Shown here one piece after another: positions 17,049-26,105 of a stretch of DNA of 64,000 bases. The position numbers and the translations under genes are program-made. A model generated the notes under the pieces. It had not been told where the DNA came from. It made no database searches and was given only the letters and a program-made list of their open reading frames with translations. Within the stretch, counting starts at the first letter, position 1. Every line of letters starts with the position of its first letter. The stretch spans positions 356,476-420,475 of the forward strand of contig NZ_KB849626.1 of assembly GCF_000368685.1 (NCBI RefSeq), in the 5' to 3' direction. This stretch comes from Acinetobacter baylyi DSM 14961 = CIP 107474 (GTDB taxonomy: Bacteria > Pseudomonadota > Gammaproteobacteria > Pseudomonadales > Moraxellaceae).

Positions 17049-17540
17049 TTAAGGGTTGGCACTTTCAGGCAGTGGAGTCGTTGTCGCCGATGGTGTAACA
17101 CTCGATGTTTGTGGAACCAAGTTGTTGGTCGCCTGAGATGATTGACTCAAAGTTCCTTGTTCGATGGGTACCGTTCCGCCGTTGGTACCGACGACAGCAT
17201 CTTTGGTTTGTTGCCATTTTTGCTCGGTAAACGTTTTCGCTTCACCCGCTTTTTCTTTGGCCACCTGAGATTGTTCTGTTCCAAATTCTTTGGTGTCTTG
17301 CCATTTTTCACTTATCTTGTTGGATGACTTTTCAGCACCACGTTGAATGGAATTTCCTAGTCGCGAAATACTTTGCCCTGTTTTGTAGGTCAGTACTCGA
17401 AAGATATTTGGATTATCACCATATGGCATGGTTTTGGGTTGATCAGGATTTGAAGGCGTGGTTTCGGCTGCACTGGCATTGAGGGCGGTTACACCACAAA
17501 GCATGCTAAATGACATCACTAAAATAGAATGCTTGAGCAT
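17049..17540 (-). CDS. secreted helical protein, paralogue of the 15180 gene product
   Basis: A 163-residue exported protein with a signal peptide ending near ALNASAA. Residues 55-115 form an amphipathic helix region with two WQ-T-K turns (SEKWQDTKEFGTEQ and EQKWQQTKDAVVG), shared with the secreted protein at 15180-15758. The C-terminus is a Ser/Thr/Pro-rich low-complexity tail. AAAGGATT upstream of ATG 17540 supports the start. The function is unknown. It converges with the 2-hydroxyacid dehydrogenase gene, with only three bases between the stops. Confidence 0.65.
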   Translation of the reverse strand: MLKHSILVMSFSMLCGVTALNASAAETTPSNPDQPKTMPYGDNPNIFRVLTYKTGQSISRLGNSIQRGAEKSSNKISEKWQDTKEFGTEQSQVAKEKAGEAKTFTEQKWQQTKDAVVGTNGGTVPIEQGTLSQSSQATNNLVPQTSSVTPSATTTPLPESANP

Positions 17541-17659
17541 GAGCAGAATCCTTTATTTGTTCATTTTAAGATAAGCATTATCTTAGCGGGATCTTGTTAA
17601 ATAAAAAACCAGCGCATTACAATCGTTACAGCTTGCTACAACCAAGATACAGTCATGGA

Positions 17660-17697
17660 CAAAATAAAAAGAATAAGCCCTTGGAAAACCAAGGGCT
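17660..17697 (-). terminator. rho-independent terminator of the lipoprotein gene
   Basis: AGCCCTTGG (17676-17684) pairs with CCAAGGGCT (17689-17697) around a 4-base loop. On the minus strand a T-rich stretch follows (complement of 17660-17675). It ends the lipoprotein gene at 17709. Confidence 0.85.
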
Positions 17698-17708
17698 AAA
17701 TGAACAGT

Positions 17709-18098
17709 TTATTGGCAAAGTGCGACGTTTTCTTTCTTGAAATTGTCACGTAATGACAAGAAGTTGGTTTGAACGTCTTTATCATATAAATCAAAGTTTC
17801 GAGCAGAACTAGTGCCATCTTTAGCCATAATAATAGACGACGCAGAGATCAGCGTATTTCCTGTAAATGTCCAGTTTTCACGGGCACGACCCGCATCCAT
17901 GACCCCTGTAAATTCAATAATACATTGTTCATTGAGCTTAATCAGTTTGGCTTTATTGTTTCGGGTATCTGGAAAGGCTTTAATATTGGTGACTTCTTCG
18001 ATAACACCTACAGTTGTTTCTGGTAGTGGGGGATTACTCGAACATGCACTGATGACTAAGCCGCTGAATACGCTAAGAGCAAGTGTTTTTAGTTTCAT
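17709..18098 (-). CDS. small hypothetical lipoprotein
   Basis: A 129-residue lipoprotein of unknown function. The signal peptide ends in the lipobox ISAC at about residues 16-19, followed by a Ser/Asn/Pro-rich linker. The mature domain is small, mostly beta, and has two further cysteines, one in NEQCIIEFTG near 60 and the other at the very C-terminus (VALCQ), which may form a disulfide. ATG 18098 is the only start preceding the signal peptide. Followed by a clear terminator at 17660-17697. Confidence 0.75.
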   Translation of the reverse strand: MKLKTLALSVFSGLVISACSSNPPLPETTVGVIEEVTNIKAFPDTRNNKAKLIKLNEQCIIEFTGVMDAGRARENWTFTGNTLISASSIIMAKDGTSSARNFDLYDKDVQTNFLSLRDNFKKENVALCQ

Positions 18099-18176
18099 AT
18101 TGTCAGTCTATCTTGTTGTGTATTTTCTTGAGTATAGCGAATTTTTGACTTGAGAATAAAATCAAAATGGTAATTT

Positions 18177-19052
18177 TCATTGATTTTTTTCTAAAAATTC
18201 GAGCGTCAAGAGCTTAAGAAAGGCATCTCGGGCTTTATGATTTAGAATTTTCTGATGCCAGAAAAAATGAACAGGAATAGTGGCCAGACGATCAAACTCA
18301 TAACTGCACAATTGAGGAAGATTTTTATATTGTGCATAGATACTTTTTGGAATCAGAGATACACCTAAACCTGCACTCACACAGCCTATGATAGTGGCGT
18401 AATTGGTGATACTGGTTATCGGTAGTGAAATATGTTTGAGTTTTAGCCATGTTTCCAATGCTGCACGATAAGGACAGCCTTCAGTCCACATAAAGATTTC
18501 TTTGTTGATCAAATCTTCCTGATTGCGGATGATACCCATTGATGCAGGTGCAATCAGCACCATATTTTCCTGATATATTTCAACCTTATTTAAACATGGA
18601 AAATCAATTGCACCAGCCACCATGGCCGCATCCAGTTTATGCTGGCTGACATCCAGTAACAGTTGTTTCCACGTTCCTGTAATAATTTGAATTGAAACAT
18701 CTGGATAGTGCTGATGATACTGTGCCAAAAGGCGTGGTAAATGGGTGCTGGCTGAGGATTCTATCGCGCCAATTCTGAGTGGGCCAGAAGGTGGTGCATC
18801 AGGGTGGATACTACGTTTTGCTTCATCACATAAGGCTAAAATCTTATGGCAATATTCCAGAAAAATTTCACCTGATGGTGTCAGTTTGAGTGTTTTACCT
18901 TCCCGATAAAATAGCGGTGATCCTAGTTCTTCTTCAAGTTGTTTAATACGCGTTGTGATATTGGATGGTACGCAATGTAGTTGCATTGATGCCTTAGCCA
19001 TTGTTCCGCATTCAACCACGGTTTGGAACATTTTTAACTGAGTGATATCCAT
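18177..19052 (-). CDS. LysR-family transcriptional regulator
   Basis: A 291-residue regulator. The N-terminal winged helix-turn-helix (about residues 2-60: MDITQLKMFQTVVECGTMAKAS and the RIKQLEEELGSPLFYR recognition region) is the standard LysR DNA-binding domain. The rest is a type 2 periplasmic-binding-like effector domain from about 90. It is divergent from the EamA transporter gene at 19161, with 108 bases between the starts. LysR genes commonly regulate such divergent neighbours, so control of the exporter is inferred. The ligand is unknown. Confidence 0.85.
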   Translation of the reverse strand: MDITQLKMFQTVVECGTMAKASMQLHCVPSNITTRIKQLEEELGSPLFYREGKTLKLTPSGEIFLEYCHKILALCDEAKRSIHPDAPPSGPLRIGAIESSASTHLPRLLAQYHQHYPDVSIQIITGTWKQLLLDVSQHKLDAAMVAGAIDFPCLNKVEIYQENMVLIAPASMGIIRNQEDLINKEIFMWTEGCPYRAALETWLKLKHISLPITSITNYATIIGCVSAGLGVSLIPKSIYAQYKNLPQLCSYEFDRLATIPVHFFWHQKILNHKARDAFLKLLTLEFLEKNQ

Positions 19053-19160
19053 GTTTTATCATTCACTTTTAATGAATATTTGACTCAATATAAGTTAATT
19101 TTATTTAACTATCCATGTGCATATGATGAAAGTGTTCCATTTCACTAGTGCAGATTTAAC

Positions 19161-20063
19161 ATGGCAATTTCTCTTGCTGCCGAAACTCAGCCTCCCGCAT
19201 TTAAGCTCTATTTATGTATTGCAGTGACTGTCTTTTGTTGGGGCTATTCACCTATTGGTGTACATAATGCCTTGCACTCATATACACCGCAGCATATTGC
19301 CTTGCTTCGTTTTTTGATTGCATCGTTTTTTTTACTGCTTTTGGTCATGAAAAAAGGCATTCAACCTTTAAAGTGGAAAGATGCTCCTGCGCTTGCTGTA
19401 TTAGGTTTTTTCTCTGTAACTCTGCATCATTTGCTTATAAATACAGGGCAGCAATATGTAAGTGCAGTCGCATCTAGTATTTTGAGTCAATCTATTCCTT
19501 TATTTACTTTTATTATTTCAGCTTTGCTGTTTAAGGAAAAAATCGTTTTCAAACAGTGGTTGTGTATTTTATTGGGACTTGGCGGCGCCGTGTTAGTGGT
19601 CAGTGGAGATCATGGTTTTGGTGTACCGAGCCCTTACAGTCTAATGATTGTGTTAGCCGCAATTGCATGGGGTCTGTACTTTAATTTATATAAAAAATTT
19701 GCTTTAAATTATGATGCATTGAGCATGATGTGCTACATCATCTGGTTCGGGACTATTCCTTTACTATTTTATAGTGCTCATTTGCCTAGTGAAATTTTAC
19801 ATGCTACTTGGCAAGCCAATATGTCGATTGTTTTATTGGGTATTTTTCCAAGTGCGATGGCTTATGTACTGTGGGGATATGTACTTAAAAATATGCCGTT
19901 AACGATTGCATCGAATTTTTTATATTGTTCGCCGATTGTCGCAATGAGTTTGGCAGTTGTTTTCTTAAATGAAAAACCATCCATGATTGTGCTGCTCGGT
20001 GGTGTGATGATTGTGGGGAGTTTGGTGTGGATGAATTGGGGGAATCGGCGTACTATCAAATAA
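19161..20063 (+). CDS. EamA-family drug/metabolite transporter
   Basis: A 300-residue integral membrane protein with ten helices arranged as two EamA repeats (first about 15-140, second about 155-285). Typical features are GYSPIGVHNALHSYTP in helix 1 and the repeated amphipathic LLF/FKEK and LNEKP turns at the end of each half (ALLFKEKIVFKQW, VFLNEKPSMIV). The family exports amino acids, purines or drugs. It is divergent from a LysR regulator, a standard exporter-regulator pair. The substrate is not predictable. A 16-bp palindrome begins at its stop codon. Confidence 0.85.
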   Translation: MAISLAAETQPPAFKLYLCIAVTVFCWGYSPIGVHNALHSYTPQHIALLRFLIASFFLLLLVMKKGIQPLKWKDAPALAVLGFFSVTLHHLLINTGQQYVSAVASSILSQSIPLFTFIISALLFKEKIVFKQWLCILLGLGGAVLVVSGDHGFGVPSPYSLMIVLAAIAWGLYFNLYKKFALNYDALSMMCYIIWFGTIPLLFYSAHLPSEILHATWQANMSIVLLGIFPSAMAYVLWGYVLKNMPLTIASNFLYCSPIVAMSLAVVFLNEKPSMIVLLGGVMIVGSLVWMNWGNRRTIK

Positions 20064-20093
20064 GCTACAGATCATTAAATGATCTGTAGCTTA
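20061..20093. repeat. 16-bp palindrome at the end of the EamA gene
   Basis: TAAGCTACAGATCATT (20061-20076) pairs perfectly with AATGATCTGTAGCTTA (20078-20093), including the stop codon of the transporter. No T-run follows, so it is not a classic intrinsic terminator. It may stabilise the 3' end of the transcript or act as a processing site. Confidence 0.6.
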
Positions 20094-20130
20094 ACGCTAT
20101 GTCATGTACTATTTCCTTTAAGAGAATGAA

Positions 20131-20415
20131 ATGATTGTTGTTACCTTGACCTATAAAAAACCGTTAGCCGAAGTTGATGCTGTACTCAAAGAGCACATTG
20201 CCTTTTTAGATCATTACTATGAACAGAAGTAATTTTTGGCATCAGGACATCGAGAAAATAGAGTAGGTGGGGTGATTTTGGTTTTAAGTTCTTCGATTCA
20301 AGAAGCTGAAGAAATCATGAAAAATGATCCGTTTTATATTCATGAGGTGGCGGATTATGATTTTATGTGGTTTGAGCCATCAAAAAGTTTAGAAGAAATT
20401 AAAAAGCTTGTTTGA
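20131..20415 (+). pseudogene. YciI-like protein gene interrupted by one in-frame stop
   Basis: The frame from ATG 20131 to TGA 20413-20415 reads as a YciI-type ferredoxin-fold protein of 94 codons. It begins MIVVTLTYKKPLAEVDAVL, has HIAFLDHYY, then an in-frame TAA at 20230-20232, and resumes at once with FLASGHRENRVGGVIL and later KNDPFYIHEVADYDF, all in the same frame. The family normally has KF or a similar pair where the stop falls, so a single base change (for example AAA or GAA to TAA) explains it. AAGAGAATGAA upstream is a usable ribosome-binding site. It is either a recent pseudogene or a sequencing error. It is too broken for a normal open-frame list. Confidence 0.8.
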
Positions 20416-20596
20416 TTTTTAAGTGAGGAATTTTGTATGCCGATCTCATCCTATTGATATATATTGTATTAGAATGAGATATTGTAAATATAAATAGGTA
20501 GAGAAAAAACTTATACAGTAATCTCATATAAATGCTATAAAGTTAATCCTTACCTAAAATAAAAAAGTTCTAGAGTAATAGGGTTTAGTAAATAAA
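20416..20596. other. AT-rich spacer left of the SEC-C gene
   Basis: No gene is visible here. Base composition changes noticeably to AT-rich from about 20430 and stays so through the SEC-C gene, which suggests the left margin of acquired DNA. No terminal repeats or integrase remnant was recognised. Confidence 0.4.
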
Positions 20597-21601
20597 TTAT
20601 AAAAACTTATGTGTTAAATATTGTAGTGCTTCTAGATGATCTTGGATATTTAAAGTGACATTGCTTTCGAAACCCTCTACATATTCTATTAATTTTTTAA
20701 GATGATTTCTTTTTTCATCAGGTAAACTATCCCACCATGAAGGTGTAATAAATACATTTTCTGTATACATTAGGATAAGTGCTATAAGTTTATGATTTAT
20801 TAAATGTGATTCAGAAAATATAGAATTGGAGAAAATTTTACCATACTCATCTTCTTCTGCAAGCCAGCTTATTAATACATATCCAATATCATCAAAAATA
20901 AAGCTATTCAAAAATAAATTTTTCGCATTAGTTGTGTTGTCTAATTTTTGCAATCTTTCTAAATTTAAGTTGAACTCAGGACTAATCATTGAGCTACATA
21001 AAATATTTTGTGGGTTTTCTAAGGTTATTAAGCAATGCTTCATTTTATCTGAAGTATTTTCAATAATATCACTGTGTAGTAGAGCTTGAATTTTTTCTAA
21101 TTTAATCAAAGAGTTTTTATTAAATGCAATTTCTTTATTTGAACTCATTTGAATTCGATATTGATCAAGTAAATTTTTTCCTTTATCCATATTTTCTTTA
21201 TAAAATGAAAACTTTTTAATAACTTTAATTTTTTTAAATATTTCTAAGCAGAGTGCTCTGTAGCCTAATTTAAGTAGTTGACTGCTAGAAGCTGTAAATT
21301 TTCCTGTTTCAAAGTCGCTAAAAAGGTTGGTATCATGCTTGTTGCAGAAGCCATAAAAAACAGAAGCTTCATTAACGCCTATATCTTTCATATTTACTTT
21401 ATATTTAATTGTATCCATTTGTGGATTATAGACTTTATTATTTCTTGAAATTTTTCGTAAAAATAGTTCTTTTGAAACAGAATGAGCTTTAATAATACCA
21501 TTCGAGCAATTATTATCAAATTGATTAAATAAGCATAACTTTAAATCCTTATCTATTTTTTTAAGATGAACTTGTTCCTCTTGTATGGTTAATGGGACCA
21601 T
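20597..21601 (-). CDS. SEC-C family protein, N-terminus displaced or broken
   Basis: This open frame gives 334 residues from the first ATG (21601), but the family's zinc motif lies upstream in the same frame (see 21602-21709), so the gene as read is N-terminally incomplete. The body begins MVPLTIQEEQVHL and has paired Cys/His signatures: CLFNQFDNNCSNGIIKAHS near residues 23-41, and ASVFYGFCNKHDTNLFSDFE near 79-98, which resemble a degenerate HNH-like zinc cluster seen in SEC-C-linked proteins. From about 110 on it is helical with no assigned function. Codon use is markedly AT-rich compared with both neighbours, indicating transfer. A nuclease role is only inferred from the Cys/His pattern. 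Confidence 0.6.
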   Translation of the reverse strand: MVPLTIQEEQVHLKKIDKDLKLCLFNQFDNNCSNGIIKAHSVSKELFLRKISRNNKVYNPQMDTIKYKVNMKDIGVNEASVFYGFCNKHDTNLFSDFETGKFTASSSQLLKLGYRALCLEIFKKIKVIKKFSFYKENMDKGKNLLDQYRIQMSSNKEIAFNKNSLIKLEKIQALLHSDIIENTSDKMKHCLITLENPQNILCSSMISPEFNLNLERLQKLDNTTNAKNLFLNSFIFDDIGYVLISWLAEEDEYGKIFSNSIFSESHLINHKLIALILMYTENVFITPSWWDSLPDEKRNHLKKLIEYVEGFESNVTLNIQDHLEALQYLTHKFL

Positions 21602-21709
21602 TTTTTCTCTATCTAAATGACAGTTTTTAAATTTTTTCCCAGAGTCGCACCAACATTCCTCATTTCTAGAGTTACTTGAAGTATAGCTTATTACTTCTAA
21701 GTAGCGTTT
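21602..21709 (-). other. in-frame SEC-C zinc motif upstream of any normal start codon
   Basis: Reading upstream from ATG 21601 in frame gives, just before it, NEECWCDSGKKFKNCHLDRE. This is the SEC-C zinc motif C-x-C-x8-C-H, with Cys codons at 21653-21655, 21647-21649 and 21620-21622 and His at 21617-21619. The frame stays open up to a TGA at 21710-21712. Between that stop and the first Cys there is no ATG, GTG or TTG; only ATA (21689-21691) could serve. In another frame ATG 21713 starts a short peptide that stops at a TAA after 13 codons. A one-base frameshift near 21670-21710 would reconcile the two. Confidence 0.75.
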
Positions 21710-21763
21710 TCATTTTAAATGCTACTGAATTCATAATTATATTAACTTTATAAAAATTTAAAT

Positions 21764-21796
21764 AAAAACCCCACTAATTTTATAGCGGGGTTTATT
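21764..21796 (-). terminator. terminator of glyS
   Basis: AAACCCC (21766-21772) pairs with GGGGTTT (21787-21793) with a further short inner pairing. A-rich sequence on the left gives a T-run on the minus strand. It ends the glyQS operon and may also block transcription in the other direction. Confidence 0.75.
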
Positions 21797-21820
21797 TTAA
21801 AGATCAAGTATTATAAATAC

Positions 21821-23890
21821 TTAACCCTGCAACACACTCACATCAGCCACAACAGTAAACAAGTGACGCAACTGAGCCAATAAACGTAAACGGTTTGCTT
21901 TTAGGTCAGCATCATCTGCCATAACCATTACACCATCAAAGAATGCATCAATCGGCGCGCGAAGTGCTGCAAGCTTAGAAAGTGCAGCAGTATAATCTTT
22001 TGCTGCAAGTAATGGTTCAACAGCAGGGGTAACTGCTTGAAGTTCAGCGAATAATGCTTTTTCAGCATCTTCAACCAAGTTTGCTTCAACCACAGAACCT
22101 TCTGGTGCCGCTTCTTTTGCAAGAATATTCGCAACACGTTTGTTCGCAGCAGCAAGTGCGGCAGCTTCAGGTAGCGCACGGAAGTGGTTAACAGCATTTA
22201 CACGCTTGTCAAAATCAAGTGGAGACTTCGGTGCAAGTGCTTGAACCGCTTGAAGTACGTCAACCGCAACGCCTTGGTCTTCGTACTTGGCACGGTAACG
22301 ACCTTCCAAGAATGCAACCGCATCAGCAAGAGTCTTGTCGTGGTCTTTCACGATATCGCCATAGCCTTGAAGTGCAAGATTAACCAATTCTTCAATGGTT
22401 ACGTCTAGCTCATTTTCAATGATTAAACGCAAGATACCAATTGCTGAACGGCGAAGGGCAAATGGGTCTTTAGAACCTGTCGGTGCTTGTCCAATACCGA
22501 AAATACCAACAAGCGTATCTAAACGGTCAGCAAGGGCAATCGTTGTACCTGTTTTGGTTTTTGGTAAAACATCACCCGCAAATTTTGGTAAATATTGCTC
22601 ACCTAAAGCTTCTGAAACTTCAGTGTTTTCGCCTTCAATACGTGCGTAGTAAGTACCCGCAATCCCTTGAAGTTCTGGGAACTCACCAACAAGCTCAGAA
22701 GTTAAATCGCATTTAGCAAGTAAGGCTGCTTTTTCAGCGTCTGCTGGGTTTGCACCAGTGATCGGAGACAACGCAACAGCAAGTTTAGCAATACGTGTTG
22801 ATTTATCCCAAAGCGTACCAAGCTGTGCTTGGAATACCATGTTTGCTAATTTTTCTTTACGAGATGCAAGCGGTTGCTTTTGATCTTGTAAGAAGAAGAA
22901 TTCAGCATCAGATAAACGAGGGCGAACAACTTTTTCATTACCTTCAATAATTTGAGTCGGGTCTTTAGACTCAATATTTGAAACAGTAATGAAGTAAGGC
23001 TGTAATTTACCTTCGCTATTGATCAAGCAGAAATACTTCTGGTTGTCTTGCATCGTTGTAATGAGTGCTTCTTGAGGAACAGCAAGGAAGCGCTCTTCAA
23101 AGTTTGCACGAAGAGCAACTGGCCATTCAACGAGGCTTGTTACTTCATCAAGTAAGTCAGCTGGAACAATCGCAGTCGCGTTCACTTCATCAGCTAACTT
23201 TTTCACTTGTTCTTGAATGGTTGCTTGACGTTTTTCAAAGTTCGCAACAACGTAAGCTTTTTCTAAAGCCGCTAAATAGTCATTTGCATGCGCTAAAGTT
23301 ACAGCTTCAGGTGCATGGAAACGGTGACCATACGTCACGTTACCTGCTTGATGGTCTTGAATGGTTGCTTCAATGATTTGATCATCTTTAAGTAATACTA
23401 CCCATTTTACAGGACGTACAAATTCGGTACGGCTTGCCGCAGAGCGCATACGCTTAGCAATTGGTAAATTGTCTAATGCAGTCTGTAAAATCTGTGGAAG
23501 TAAAGCATCAAGAGTTTGACCTTTCACATCTTTTAAATAGCAAACTTTTTCAACTTTACCTGCTTGGAATGTTGAAACTTGATCAGCGGTAATACCTTGA
23601 CCACGCATAAAGCCTTCAAGAGCTTTGGTTGGTTTGCCTTCAGCATCATACGCAGCTTGAACAGCAGGGCCATCAAAACGCTTCTGTGTGTCCGCTTGTG
23701 CGCCGTCTACATCGACAATTTTAAGCGCTAAACGACGTGGCGCTGCATAAGCTTCAATTGATGCAAATGCTAAACCTGCATCTTTTAAGCCTTTTACCGT
23801 TTCTGCCTGTAATGCATCACGTAAAGTTTTCAGGCTTTTTGGTGGAAGTTCTTCACAGCCAAGTTCGAATAAAACAGTATGTTTGCTCAT
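21821..23890 (-). CDS. glyS: glycine-tRNA ligase beta subunit
   Basis: A 689-residue subunit of the alpha2beta2 glycyl-tRNA synthetase. The N-terminus ([15 protein letters not shown]) and the later segments [27 protein letters not shown] and [21 protein letters not shown] are standard GlyS signatures; the HD-like and anticodon-binding regions occupy the second half. Length is normal (about 689). ATG 23888-23890 overlaps the glyQ stop by one base, so the pair is coupled. The protein binds tRNA-Gly, while the alpha subunit carries the catalytic core. Confidence 0.97.
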   Translation of the reverse strand: MSKHTVLFELGCEELPPKSLKTLRDALQAETVKGLKDAGLAFASIEAYAAPRRLALKIVDVDGAQADTQKRFDGPAVQAAYDAEGKPTKALEGFMRGQGITADQVSTFQAGKVEKVCYLKDVKGQTLDALLPQILQTALDNLPIAKRMRSAASRTEFVRPVKWVVLLKDDQIIEATIQDHQAGNVTYGHRFHAPEAVTLAHANDYLAALEKAYVVANFEKRQATIQEQVKKLADEVNATAIVPADLLDEVTSLVEWPVALRANFEERFLAVPQEALITTMQDNQKYFCLINSEGKLQPYFITVSNIESKDPTQIIEGNEKVVRPRLSDAEFFFLQDQKQPLASRKEKLANMVFQAQLGTLWDKSTRIAKLAVALSPITGANPADAEKAALLAKCDLTSELVGEFPELQGIAGTYYARIEGENTEVSEALGEQYLPKFAGDVLPKTKTGTTIALADRLDTLVGIFGIGQAPTGSKDPFALRRSAIGILRLIIENELDVTIEELVNLALQGYGDIVKDHDKTLADAVAFLEGRYRAKYEDQGVAVDVLQAVQALAPKSPLDFDKRVNAVNHFRALPEAAALAAANKRVANILAKEAAPEGSVVEANLVEDAEKALFAELQAVTPAVEPLLAAKDYTAALSKLAALRAPIDAFFDGVMVMADDADLKANRLRLLAQLRHLFTVVADVSVLQG

Positions 23891-24867
23891 TAGTTTTTCT
23901 CCGCCTTTGCTGCTTCACTTTCAGCTTGTGCTTTTAACTGTGCCAATACTTCATCACGCAAATGTGGTTCTGCCATTGGGAAGCCAAGCTCTGCACGCGC
24001 TTGTACATAACTTTGTGCAATAGCACGCGCTAAAGTACGTACACGTAAAATGTAACGCTGACGCTCAGTCACAGAAATTGCGCCACGTGCATCAAGCAAG
24101 TTAAAGGTATGAGACGCTTTAACAACTTGCTCATAAGCAGGAAGAGAAAGTTTTGCTTCAATTAAACGGTTTGCTTCTGATTCGTAAAAATCAAACAGTT
24201 CAAATAGTTTTTCAACTGGCGCATATTCAAAGTTATAAGTCGATTGCTCAACTTCATTTTGATGGAATACGTCGCCGTAAGTCACAGTACCAAATTGGCC
24301 TTTGGTCCAAACAAGGTCATACACCGAGTCAACGCCTTGAAGGTACATGGCAAGACGTTCCAAACCGTAAGTGATTTCACCTGTTACTGGGTAACATTCA
24401 ACACCACCGACTTGTTGGAAGTAAGTGAACTGAGTGACTTCCATACCATTTAACCAAACTTCCCAGCCCAAGCCCCAAGCGCCAAGTGTTGGAGATTCCC
24501 AGTTGTCTTCTACGAAACGAATATCATGGGTAAGCGTATCAATCCCGATGGCTTTTAAAGAATCAAGATAAAGCTGTTGGATGTTGTCTGGGTTTGGCTT
24601 AAGTACGACCTGAAACTGATAGTAGTGCTGCAGGCGGTTCGGGTTTTCGCCATAACGCCCATCTTTTGGACGACGTGAAGGTTGAACATACGCCGCATTC
24701 CATGTTTCAGGCCCTAAGGCACGTAAGAATGTTGCGGTGTGGAATGTTCCAGCGCCCATTTCCATGTCGTAAGGCTGGAGAACCACACAGCCTTGCTCGG
24801 CCCAGTAATTTTGTAAGGCAAGAATTAAGCCTTGAAATGTATCAATATGCGATATGGCGCGACTCAT
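23890..24867 (-). CDS. glyQ: glycine-tRNA ligase alpha subunit
   Basis: A 325-residue class II aminoacyl-tRNA synthetase subunit that activates glycine with ATP. The N-terminal part contains [33 protein letters not shown] near residues 9-40, typical of GlyQ, and the class II motif 2 region around [20 protein letters not shown] near 67-86. Motif 3-like segments follow around [13 protein letters not shown] near 165. Length is slightly more than E. coli GlyQ (303) because of an Ala/Glu/Lys-rich C-terminal tail. First gene of the glyQS operon. Promoter expected in 24868-24950. Confidence 0.97.
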   Translation of the reverse strand: MSRAISHIDTFQGLILALQNYWAEQGCVVLQPYDMEMGAGTFHTATFLRALGPETWNAAYVQPSRRPKDGRYGENPNRLQHYYQFQVVLKPNPDNIQQLYLDSLKAIGIDTLTHDIRFVEDNWESPTLGAWGLGWEVWLNGMEVTQFTYFQQVGGVECYPVTGEITYGLERLAMYLQGVDSVYDLVWTKGQFGTVTYGDVFHQNEVEQSTYNFEYAPVEKLFELFDFYESEANRLIEAKLSLPAYEQVVKASHTFNLLDARGAISVTERQRYILRVRTLARAIAQSYVQARAELGFPMAEPHLRDEVLAQLKAQAESEAAKAEKN

Positions 24868-25021
24868 GGTGCATCCATTAAAAAATCAGAGAAAAATTGC
24901 GTTCAAGTATAAGGATTTTGCAGGAGAGTGGCAAAGGTTCTATGTACTCCTCAGCAAGAAAAAATATCAAAAAGCTTTATTTCTTTTTGATGGTTTGCGC
25001 ATATATTGTGAAATAAAAATA

Positions 25022-26020
25022 ATGCGATGGTCATTTGTTATGTTTTCTTGGCAGTCAAAATATAAGCGTCTAAATCGATGGACTGTGCCGTTATTTTTAT
25101 CGATAAATCTGTTTTCAACAGCCGTAGAAGCGGGCTTGTTTCAAGATCAAATCGTTAAAAGGATTGAACAGTCATTAAAATATCGTCAGTTAAATATTCA
25201 GCACCAGGCATTAATCGTAGACCATATTCGGCGTTTTTATCAAATTTATAATCCAGCACCTGATCACAAAAATCTGCCTGTCGTAATTGCTTTGCATGGC
25301 GGTGGTGGTAATGCCACACAAATGATTAAACGTTTTCAAGATCAAGCCCAACAACATAAATTTTTATTGGTTGCACCTCAAGGCGTCGGGCCTTCCGATC
25401 AAAAGGGCGTATGGAACAGCGAAGGGTGTTGTGGTGAAGCCATGCAACAGCAGGTCAATGATATTGAATTTATCAAACAGTTGATTGCCGAGTTGCAGCA
25501 GCATTATTCAATTGATAAAACACGTATTTATGTTACAGGGTTTTCAAATGGTGGTATGTTGACTTATCAGCTTGCCAATAGATTAAGTCCGCAACTGGCA
25601 GCTGTCGCCGTTGTTTCAGGCGCAATGTTTGAGGGTCAACCCAGAGGTTTAAAGGTTATACCCATTCCCATGATGATTATTCATGGTGAACGTGATCCTG
25701 TTGTGTCTGTACAAGGCGGGATCAGTTCAATTCGATTTGTGGCAAGGGCACAGCATGCACCATTTCAACCTTTGTCTTATACCTTAAATTACTGGAAAAA
25801 TACCAACCAATGTAAGTCAATGTTGGAGCAGCAGATCAATGCATATTTAAGTATTGAGTCGGGTCAGCATTGTAAGGCTCCACTGCTCGTTTACCATTTA
25901 CTAGAAGGTAAACATGTTTGGCCAACGTCCAGCAACCGTTATGAAAGAATTGACGCTTCTGAGCAAATCTGGAATTTCTTTAAAGGATTTTCACGACCTG
26001 ATTCTTATTCTACACACTAA
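25022..26020 (+). CDS. extracellular PHB-depolymerase-like esterase
   Basis: A 332-residue secreted alpha/beta hydrolase of the poly(3-hydroxybutyrate) depolymerase/esterase family. The N-terminus has a signal-type stretch (basic KYKRLNR, then WTVPLFLSINLFSTAVEA). Catalytic features are the oxyanion loop IALHGGGGNATQM near 90, the nucleophile elbow YVTGFSNGGMLTYQ near 180, an Asp in IIHGERDPVVSV near 225, and His in LLEGKHVWP near 302. Cysteines in SEGCCGEAM are typical of the group. ATG 25022 is a choice; ATG 25040 also works, while the long upstream frame from 24854 overlaps glyQ and is unlikely. Substrate could be polyester or other esters. Confidence 0.75.
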   Translation: MRWSFVMFSWQSKYKRLNRWTVPLFLSINLFSTAVEAGLFQDQIVKRIEQSLKYRQLNIQHQALIVDHIRRFYQIYNPAPDHKNLPVVIALHGGGGNATQMIKRFQDQAQQHKFLLVAPQGVGPSDQKGVWNSEGCCGEAMQQQVNDIEFIKQLIAELQQHYSIDKTRIYVTGFSNGGMLTYQLANRLSPQLAAVAVVSGAMFEGQPRGLKVIPIPMMIIHGERDPVVSVQGGISSIRFVARAQHAPFQPLSYTLNYWKNTNQCKSMLEQQINAYLSIESGQHCKAPLLVYHLLEGKHVWPTSSNRYERIDASEQIWNFFKGFSRPDSYSTH

Positions 26021-26105
26021 GATGAAGATATAATTTAAATACATTTTAAGATTAGTTTGCATATACTACCGACACTTGGTCAGAAAAATTACACCTAGGT
26101 GAGAT

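Noticed and set aside
24854..25021. A longer start for the PHB-depolymerase-like esterase overlapping glyQ.
   Set aside because: The added N-terminus overlaps the glyQ start on the other strand and places the signal-like stretch well inside the protein. The ATG at 25022 or 25040 fits better.
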